Source: Deltaproteobacteria bacterium (lineage in GTDB: Bacteria > Desulfobacterota_B > Binatia > Bin18). Taken from it: DNA of 27,082 nucleotides. Both the position numbers and the translations under genes were made by a program. The stretch covers positions 1 to 27,082 of the forward strand of contig JAAXHF010000496.1 of NCBI GenBank assembly GCA_012271025.1. Reading direction: 5' to 3'. Below the pieces are notes generated by a model, which was not told where the DNA came from, did no database searches, and saw only the letters and a list, made by a program, of their open reading frames with translations. Shown here piece by piece: positions 22,006-27,082 of the stretch (position 1 is the stretch's first letter; each line of letters starts with the position of its first letter).

Positions 22006-23169
22006 CTAGCGTAAGGCCCGGAAGAAGGTGCGGATATCCTCGGCGAGTTGCTGCGGCTCTTCGGCGTGGGCAAAGTGTCCACCGGCGGTCATCAGCGACC
22101 AGTGCTTGAGATTGTAGTAGCGCTCGGCCCAGCGACGCGGCATGAGCGCCAACTCCTGGGGAAACACGGCGATGCCGGTCGGCGACTCGACCACCGGGCT
22201 GCGGTCGTGTGACGGAGCCCACAGGTGGTGTTTGGCCTCGTAGTAGTAGCGCACCGAGGTGACAAAGGTCTCGGTCACCCAGTAGATCATCATCGTGTTC
22301 AGCAGATCGTCTTTTGAAAACCGCCGCTCGACCTCGCCTCCGCAGTCGCTCCAGTTCCGCCGCCGCTCCAGAATCCAGGCACACAGCGCGACCGGCGAGT
22401 CGTGCATGCCATAGGCCAGGGTTTGCGGGTCGGTGGTTTGCACCACCACATGGCTGGTCGCGCCCTGCATGCGGGTTTGCATGCGCTCATACCAGCCCTC
22501 CTCGTCCGGCCCGTAGTCCTTGGGATCGACCTGTTCGGCGGAAAAAAAGCCCAGCGGAATCGCCAGATTAATATGCGTGCCGATCAGGTGTTGGGCGTGC
22601 TTGTGGCCCAGCTGCATAGTCACCAGCGCTCCCCAGTCACCGCCCTGGGCGCCGAATTTGTCATAGCCCAGCACCTCCTGCATCAGCCTCAGCCACAGGT
22701 CGGCGGTGCGGACAAAGTTGATGCCCGGGGTGGTCAGGGGCGAGGAAAAGCCATAGCCGGGCAGCGACGGGACGACCACGTCAAAGGCGTCCTGGGGGTC
22801 GCCGCCAAACGCGGCCGGGTCGGACAGCGGCCGGATGATGTGTTTGAGATCCCAGAAGGTCCACGGCCAGCCGTGGGTCAGGATCAGCGGTATGGGATTG
22901 GGACCCTTGCCCGGCTCATGAATGAAGTGGATCGGGACGCCCTCGATGGTGGTCTTGTAGTTGGCAAAGGCGTTGATCTCGCGTTCGGTGGCGCGCCAGT
23001 CGTAGCCGTCCAGCCAGTACTCGACCAGCTCCATCAGGTAGGCTTTGTTCGTGCCGTAGGCCCAATCGGCATTATTGAAATCGTGCGGCCAGCGCACCCG
23101 GCTCAGGCGGCTGCGCAGGTCGGTCAGGGTCTGTTCGGCAACAGCAATCGTAAACGGCTCTTTTTGCAT
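22006..23169 (-). CDS. Epoxide hydrolase, juvenile-hormone/microsomal type (EHN + alpha/beta hydrolase)
   Basis: A 387-residue protein. Residues 1 to about 110 match the epoxide hydrolase N-terminal domain (LRSRLSRVRWP, YWLDGYDWR, FANYKTTIEGVPIHFIHE). The rest is an alpha/beta hydrolase with the oxyanion HGWPWTFWD (99-107), LPGYGFSSP (136-144), the nucleophile D178 in GGDWGALV, a tyrosine cluster in VRYYYEAK, and the catalytic histidine H365 in TAGGHFAHAEEP. It would open an epoxide to a vicinal diol. No transmembrane anchor or signal peptide is seen, so it is cytosolic. ATG 23169 was chosen because family similarity starts at MQKEPF and GGAG lies six bases upstream; the longer frame reads into the SDR gene. 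It is second in the SDR-epoxide hydrolase operon, with a 28-bp gap. Confidence 0.93.
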   Translation of the reverse strand: MQKEPFTIAVAEQTLTDLRSRLSRVRWPHDFNNADWAYGTNKAYLMELVEYWLDGYDWRATEREINAFANYKTTIEGVPIHFIHEPGKGPNPIPLILTHGWPWTFWDLKHIIRPLSDPAAFGGDPQDAFDVVVPSLPGYGFSSPLTTPGINFVRTADLWLRLMQEVLGYDKFGAQGGDWGALVTMQLGHKHAQHLIGTHINLAIPLGFFSAEQVDPKDYGPDEEGWYERMQTRMQGATSHVVVQTTDPQTLAYGMHDSPVALCAWILERRRNWSDCGGEVERRFSKDDLLNTMMIYWVTETFVTSVRYYYEAKHHLWAPSHDRSPVVESPTGIAVFPQELALMPRRWAERYYNLKHWSLMTAGGHFAHAEEPQQLAEDIRTFFRALR

Positions 23170-23197
23170 GCGAGACTCCAGTGTCTGAGGGGGGCGC

Positions 23198-23989
23198 TCA
23201 GTAGGCTGACAAACCGCCGTCGCCGGGAATCGCCACGCCGTTAACCATGCGCGACTCGTCCGAGGCCAGGAACAGGGCAATGCGGGCGATGTCTTCCGGT
23301 TCGCCGACCGAGAAGGGATATTTTTCTATTTGGGCTTTGAGGTTGATGGCGGCCGCCTGGGCGTTGGGGGCGGGAATATCCAGGCTCTCGCCAAAGCGTT
23401 GCTTGACCCGGTCGGTCATGATGACGCCGGGGCAGATCGCGTTGGCGCGAATGTTGTTTCTGGCATAGGTGCCGGCCAGAACCTGGGTGAAGGACAGGAT
23501 GGCGCCCTTGGCCGAGGTGTAGACGTGGATGGGGAACGAGCCGCGCAGGGCGACAACCGACGACATGTTGATGATCGAGCCACCGCCGTTTTCAATCAGC
23601 TTGGGAATGCCGTGGCGACAACACAGAAAGGTGCCGAGCAGGTCGAGCGAGATGGTGTGGTTCCAGACCGACATATCGACCTCGGTGACCTTGCCGTCTT
23701 CGACAATCGAACCGCCGGCGCTGTTGTACAACACGTCGAGCTTGCCGTACACCTCAAGCGTGGTGTCAATCGCGTTTTTCACGCTGTCTTCCTTGGTGAC
23801 ATCGGTTTCCACAAAGGTGGCCTCACCGCCTCCCTCGCGGACCAGCGTTTCGGTCGCTTGGCCCAGTTCGGGCCGCAGTTCGGCAATCACCACCTTGGCC
23901 CCTTCTCGGGTAAAAATCTGCGAGGCCGCCCGGGCAATGCCCGAACCCGCACCGGTAATGAACACCACTTTTCCGTCGAGTCGTCCCAT
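23198..23989 (-). CDS. Short-chain dehydrogenase/reductase (classical SDR)
   Basis: A 263-residue Rossmann-fold oxidoreductase. The cofactor motif is TGAGSGIARAA (12-22), with Ala replacing the last Gly of the usual GxGIG. The acidic residue at the end of strand 2 (VVIAELRPE) favours NAD over NADP. The NNAG equivalent is YNSAGGS (88-94). The catalytic set is S143/S144 in NMSSVVALRG, Y157 and K161 in YTSAKGA, followed by RANAICPGVI. A likely role is oxidation of an alcohol or diol, possibly the product of the epoxide hydrolase encoded 28 bp downstream. The ATG at 23987-23989 has AAGGAGG six bases upstream, which decides the start. Confidence 0.92.
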   Translation of the reverse strand: MGRLDGKVVFITGAGSGIARAASQIFTREGAKVVIAELRPELGQATETLVREGGGEATFVETDVTKEDSVKNAIDTTLEVYGKLDVLYNSAGGSIVEDGKVTEVDMSVWNHTISLDLLGTFLCCRHGIPKLIENGGGSIINMSSVVALRGSFPIHVYTSAKGAILSFTQVLAGTYARNNIRANAICPGVIMTDRVKQRFGESLDIPAPNAQAAAINLKAQIEKYPFSVGEPEDIARIALFLASDESRMVNGVAIPGDGGLSAY

Positions 23990-24004
23990 AGCTCGCCTCC
24001 TTCG

Positions 24005-24029
24005 TCTCGAGGGTATCGAAGTGTCGAGA
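24005..24029 (-). promoter_or_regulatory. Operator-like palindrome at the SDR transcription start
   Basis: TCTCGA (24005-24010) and TCGAGA (24024-24029) are perfect inverse arms, 25 bp end to end. The palindrome touches the proposed -10 box and covers the expected start point. That position and size are typical for a TetR-family repressor site. No regulator gene is in the window. Confidence 0.4.
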
Positions 24030-24058
24030 TTATGCCCACTAATAGCAGCCACAGGCAA
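24029..24058 (-). promoter_or_regulatory. Sigma70-like promoter for the SDR-epoxide hydrolase operon
   Basis: On the minus strand TTGCCT (24058-24053), an 18-bp spacer and CATAAT (24034-24029) match the consensus at 4 of 6 and 5 of 6 positions. Transcription would start near 24022, 33 bases before the SDR ATG. The rest of the 74-bp gap after the acylphosphatase shows no terminator. Confidence 0.45.
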
Positions 24059-24063
24059 CGGGG

Positions 24064-24351
24064 TCAGGCGCGAGGCGTGTCAGGGCCGATCACGAAATCA
24101 GTCCACCGCCTGCTCGCCTCCTGCCACGTTGCCCTGACATCGGTGACGTGCGCCCCCGAAGGTCCGCGCCGGCACCAGTCGAGCAACTGCTCCAGCATGT
24201 CCCGGCGACCCTCTGCCAGCACTTCAACGCTGCCGTCGGAACGGTTGCGGACCCCACCGGTGAGGTCCAGTCGGCGTGCCAGCCTGCGTGTTGCAGCCCG
24301 GAAAAACACGCCCTGCACCCGGCCCCGAACCGTGATGTGAAGCTGGTGCAT
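24064..24351 (-). CDS. acyP: Acylphosphatase
   Basis: A 95-residue protein of standard acylphosphatase length. The phosphate-binding loop and catalytic arginine are in RGRVQGVFFRAATRR (R18), and the catalytic asparagine N36 is in GGVRNRSDGSVEVLAEG. It hydrolyses carboxyl-phosphate bonds such as acetyl phosphate or 1,3-bisphosphoglycerate; the physiological substrate in bacteria is unclear. The ATG at 24349-24351 follows the dut stop by 16 bp without an obvious ribosome-binding site, suggesting translation coupled to dut. The longer open frame upstream is a shadow of dut. It is the last gene of the pnp operon. Confidence 0.92.
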   Translation of the reverse strand: MHQLHITVRGRVQGVFFRAATRRLARRLDLTGGVRNRSDGSVEVLAEGRRDMLEQLLDWCRRGPSGAHVTDVRATWQEASRRWTDFVIGPDTPRA

Positions 24352-24367
24352 GTTGGGGGTGAACGCG

Positions 24368-24820
24368 CTAGCGGTCGGTATGGCCAAAACCGCCGCCTCG
24401 GCCGCTGGCGGCCAGCGCTTCAACCTCGTGCCAGGCGACCCGCGCCACCGGCGCGACAACGAGCTGGGCGATGCGCTCCCCGCGCCTGATGCGAATCGGC
24501 TGGCGGCCCAGGTTGATGACCAGGATCTTGACCTCGTCGCGATAGTCGGCGTCAATCGTACCCGGGCTGTTCAGGACCGTCAGACCGCTGCGCAGGGCCA
24601 GACCGCTGCGTGGCCGGATCTGCGCTTCATAGCCGTCGGGTAGGGCCAGGGCGAATCCGGTCGGGACCAGGGAGCGCTCCAGCGAACCGAGGCTGAGTTC
24701 GGTCGACAGGTCGGCGTAGATATCCATGCCTGCGGCGCCCGCTGTCATATAGCGGGGCAGGGGCAGGGGGTCAGGCTGATGGCGCAGACGGGTGATGGGG
24801 ACACGCACGGTCTTGTTCAT
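24368..24820 (-). CDS. dut: Deoxyuridine 5'-triphosphate nucleotidohydrolase (dUTPase)
   Basis: A 150-residue trimeric-type dUTPase that removes dUTP and makes dUMP for thymidylate synthesis. The five motifs are visible: AAGMDIYA (29-36), RPRSGLAL (69-76), the catalytic GTIDADYRDEVKI (87-99, D90), RRGERIAQLVV (112-122) and the C-terminal lid RGGGFGHTDR (141-150). In the lid, His replaces the usual Ser of GFGSTG. It ends directly after that motif, a normal length. The ATG at 24818-24820 follows the M16 stop by 15 bp. Confidence 0.96.
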   Translation of the reverse strand: MNKTVRVPITRLRHQPDPLPLPRYMTAGAAGMDIYADLSTELSLGSLERSLVPTGFALALPDGYEAQIRPRSGLALRSGLTVLNSPGTIDADYRDEVKILVINLGRQPIRIRRGERIAQLVVAPVARVAWHEVEALAASGRGGGFGHTDR

Positions 24821-24835
24821 CGGAGATGTGCCGCA

Positions 24836-26092
24836 TCAGAGGGCGATCAGGGCCTGGTAGTCGCTCATCGAAGGCGGCTCGCCCAACACGGTCAGGGCCA
24901 GCCTGTCGGGCTGAAAACACGCAGCTGCCACCGCCCGGACGTCCTCAAGGCTGACGTGTTCAATGTCTGCCAAGACCTCGGCAATTGGCACGTCGCGCTG
25001 AAAACACATTTCACACCGCGCCACCCGATGCATCCAGGCTTCGCTCGTCTCAAGTTCAAGCAAGAGGCTGCCTTTGGTCTGACTTTTGGCGCGTTGTAAC
25101 TCGTTGGCGGAAATGCCGGATTGAGCGATTTCGGCCAGACTGCGACAGGTCAGGCGCATGGCCTCAGGCACCAAAGCGGGGCTGGTCGACAGATAGATGC
25201 CCAGATAGCCCGCGTCCCGGGCGGAGAACAGGAACGAGCTGACATCGTAGACCAAGCCGCGTTGCTCTCGAATTTCCTGAAACAGGCGGGAGCTCATCCC
25301 GCCACCCAGGACACTGTTGAGCAGGTGAGCCGCATACCACTCGGGGGCGGTCTGCGACACACACGGCACGCCCAGACTGAGGTGGGTTTGTTCGAGTCCG
25401 CGGGGGTGGATTGAGACGCCGGGACGGGCGACTGGCGGAGTGTCCTGTCGAGCCTGGGCCGTTCCCGTCAGGCTCGACAGCACCGGCCCCAGCGCCTCAA
25501 GGAGCGTGGTGTGGGAAGCCCCGCCCGCCATGCTGACAACGATCCGCTGGGGGCAGTAGTGGTCGTGACGATAGCCCAAGAGATCCTCGCGCCGCAGCCG
25601 CGAGACCGACTCCAGGGTGCCGGTGATCGGCCAGCTCAGGGGATGATCGGGCCAGAAGTCGCGGTGAAACAGGTCGCCGATCAGCTCATCCGGCTGGTCT
25701 TCACTCTGGGCTATCTCTTGGCCGATGACCGAGCGTTCGCGTTCGATCTCTTCGTCCGGGAAGCTCGAGTGGAGGAGGATATCGGCCAGCAGATCGAGGG
25801 CCAGCGGCAGGTGTTCGTTCAGGGTACGCGTATAATAGCAGGTGTACTCTTTGCCGGTGAAGGCGTCGAGCGTGCCGCCGACCGCGTCGATCTCCTGGGC
25901 TATCTGGGCGGCGGTGCGTCGGGCCGTGCCTTTGAAGAAGAGGTGCTCAAGAAAGTGGGAGATGCCATTCTGGTGGCGGGATTCGTCGCGCGACCCGCTC
26001 TCGACCCACACACCCACGGTGACCGTAGGCATGCGTGGGACTTCCTGGGAGACCAGGCGCAGTCCGTTGTCGAGAACTGTGCGGTGGATCAT
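24836..26092 (-). CDS. M16 family zinc metallopeptidase (processing-peptidase-like)
   Basis: A 418-residue pitrilysin-type protease. The inverted zinc motif is H46-F-L-E49-H50, with E126 in ERSVIGQEIAQSED as the probable third ligand. The second half carries the GGGMSSRLFQEIREQRGLVY segment typical of mitochondrial-processing-peptidase-beta-like M16B enzymes. No signal peptide is evident, so it is probably cytoplasmic. It would degrade or process peptides; the substrates are unknown. The ATG begins immediately next to the pnp TAG stop with no gap. The order pnp-M16-dut is widespread in bacteria and supports the call. Confidence 0.94.
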   Translation of the reverse strand: MIHRTVLDNGLRLVSQEVPRMPTVTVGVWVESGSRDESRHQNGISHFLEHLFFKGTARRTAAQIAQEIDAVGGTLDAFTGKEYTCYYTRTLNEHLPLALDLLADILLHSSFPDEEIERERSVIGQEIAQSEDQPDELIGDLFHRDFWPDHPLSWPITGTLESVSRLRREDLLGYRHDHYCPQRIVVSMAGGASHTTLLEALGPVLSSLTGTAQARQDTPPVARPGVSIHPRGLEQTHLSLGVPCVSQTAPEWYAAHLLNSVLGGGMSSRLFQEIREQRGLVYDVSSFLFSARDAGYLGIYLSTSPALVPEAMRLTCRSLAEIAQSGISANELQRAKSQTKGSLLLELETSEAWMHRVARCEMCFQRDVPIAEVLADIEHVSLEDVRAVAAACFQPDRLALTVLGEPPSMSDYQALIAL

Positions 26093-27082
26093 CTAGCTGT
26101 TTCCACCCGCCCGCTGCTGTTCATTGCGTGCGTCTTTATGGCTGAGCCGGATTTTTCCTTGGCGATCAATTTCCAAGACTTTGACGGGTATTTCGTCGCC
26201 TTCGTTGACGACATCGGTCACCCGCCGCACACGCTCGTCGCTGAGTTGGGAAATATGCACCAAGCCATCGCGGCCGGGCAGAATCTCCACAAAGGCGCCA
26301 AAGTCAACGACTTTCTTGACCAGGCCGGTATACACCTGCCCGATCACGGCCTCGGCCGTGATACGCTCGATCTTGGACAAGGCTTTTTCCAGGGACTCGG
26401 TATCGGGCGCGGCGATACACACCGTCCCGTCGTCTTCAACATCGATCTTTGCCGTCGTCTCTTCGACAATCGAGCGAATCATTTTCCCGCCCGGGCCGAT
26501 GATGTCCCGGATTTTGTCCGGGTTGACTTTGATCATGTGGATGCGCGGGGCAGAGGCGGCCACCACTGTCCGGGGAGCTTCGAGGGCGTGGACCATCTCG
26601 TTCAGGATATGCAGGCGGCCCTCGCGGGCCTGATACAGGGCTTGGCGCATGATCTCGCGGGTGACCCCCGAGATTTTAATATCCATCTGCAGGGCAGTGA
26701 TGCCTTCGGTCGTGCCGGTCACTTTGAAATCCATGTCGCCCAGGTGGTCCTCATCGCCCAGGATATCGCTCAGGATACGCACCTCTTCGCCCTCTTTGAT
26801 CAGCCCCATGGCAATCCCGGCAACCGGAGCCGTGATGGGCACGCCGGCGTCCATCAGCGCCAGGGTACCGCCGCACACGCTGGCCATTGACGACGAACCG
26901 TTCGATTCGAGGATTTCTGACACGATGCGCACGGTGTACGGAAACTCGGCCGCTGGCGGTTGGACGGCTGACAGGGCGCGTTCGGCCAGGGTGCCGTGGC
27001 CGATCTCCCGCCGACCGGGGTTCCGCATGGGACGGACCTCACCCACGCTGAAGGGGGGGAAGTTGTAGTGCAGCATGAACCG
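26093..27082 (-). CDS. pnp: Polyribonucleotide nucleotidyltransferase, 3' part (5' end outside window)
   Basis: The frame is open to the right edge; 329 C-terminal residues of a protein normally near 700 are visible. From the edge it begins [16 protein letters not shown], part of the second RNase PH core. It continues through [20 protein letters not shown] and the [16 protein letters not shown] catalytic segment. A KH domain ([20 protein letters not shown]) and an S1 domain ([18 protein letters not shown]...[13 protein letters not shown]) follow, then a short tail. PNPase is the phosphorolytic 3'-5' exoribonuclease of the degradosome. The apparent ATG at 27076 is internal. Its TAG stop abuts the M16 start. 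rpsO, which often precedes pnp, would lie beyond the window. Confidence 0.96.
   Translation of the reverse strand, partial: RFMLHYNFPPFSVGEVRPMRNPGRREIGHGTLAERALSAVQPPAAEFPYTVRIVSEILESNGSSSMASVCGGTLALMDAGVPITAPVAGIAMGLIKEGEEVRILSDILGDEDHLGDMDFKVTGTTEGITALQMDIKISGVTREIMRQALYQAREGRLHILNEMVHALEAPRTVVAASAPRIHMIKVNPDKIRDIIGPGGKMIRSIVEETTAKIDVEDDGTVCIAAPDTESLEKALSKIERITAEAVIGQVYTGLVKKVVDFGAFVEILPGRDGLVHISQLSDERVRRVTDVVNEGDEIPVKVLEIDRQGKIRLSHKDARNEQQRAGGNS

Overview
The window is a dense, chromosomal, high-GC bacterial segment (about 60-65% GC by eye). It carries 27 protein-coding genes, almost no intergenic space, and no tRNA, rRNA, insertion sequence, phage or CRISPR signal that I can see. The gene content is housekeeping (coaD, rsmD, miaA, accA, aroA, cmk, rpsA, ihfB-like, dut, pnp) mixed with catabolic enzymes and a predicted F420-biosynthesis guanylyltransferase (cofC). 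An IHF-type gene behind rpsA points to a proteobacterium-like or Desulfobacterota-like lineage. The F420 gene, RutA/SfnG-like monooxygenase, epoxide hydrolase and amidohydrolase resemble uncultured groups such as Tectomicrobia or Binatota. That placement is an inference of low confidence. Eight of the 25 genes with a visible start use GTG.

Layout: 1-948 is the 3' part of a flavin-dependent monooxygenase on the plus strand. 956-4449 is a minus-strand operon: thiolase, rsmD, coaD, class I aminotransferase. From 4577 to 17743 runs one uninterrupted plus-strand series of twelve genes: cofC, miaA, accA, pheA, hisC-type aminotransferase, tyrA, aroA, cmk, rpsA, ihfB-like, a MoxR/ChlI-like AAA+ ATPase and a VWA-domain protein. 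17752-19128 holds a ferritin-like protein and a HAD hydrolase on the minus strand. 19391-21970 holds a GlcD-type FAD oxidoreductase and an amidohydrolase on the plus strand. 22006-23989 is an SDR/epoxide hydrolase operon on the minus strand. 24064-27082 is a minus-strand operon pnp (truncated), M16 protease, dut, acylphosphatase.

How it works together: pheA-hisC-tyrA-aroA supplies the last shikimate step and the branches to phenylalanine and tyrosine. It is followed by cmk-rpsA-ihfB, reproducing the mixed-function supraoperon known from Pseudomonas and relatives, with cofC-miaA-accA at the position where serC would be expected. The thiolase, oxidoreductase, amidohydrolase, SDR and epoxide hydrolase look like catabolic functions, each with its own promoter-like or operator-like elements.

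The least understood element is the AAA+/VWA pair (14663-17743) at the end of the supraoperon. It is probably a MoxR-type chaperone or metal-insertion machine of unknown substrate. I see no defence island or other clearly new multi-gene system.
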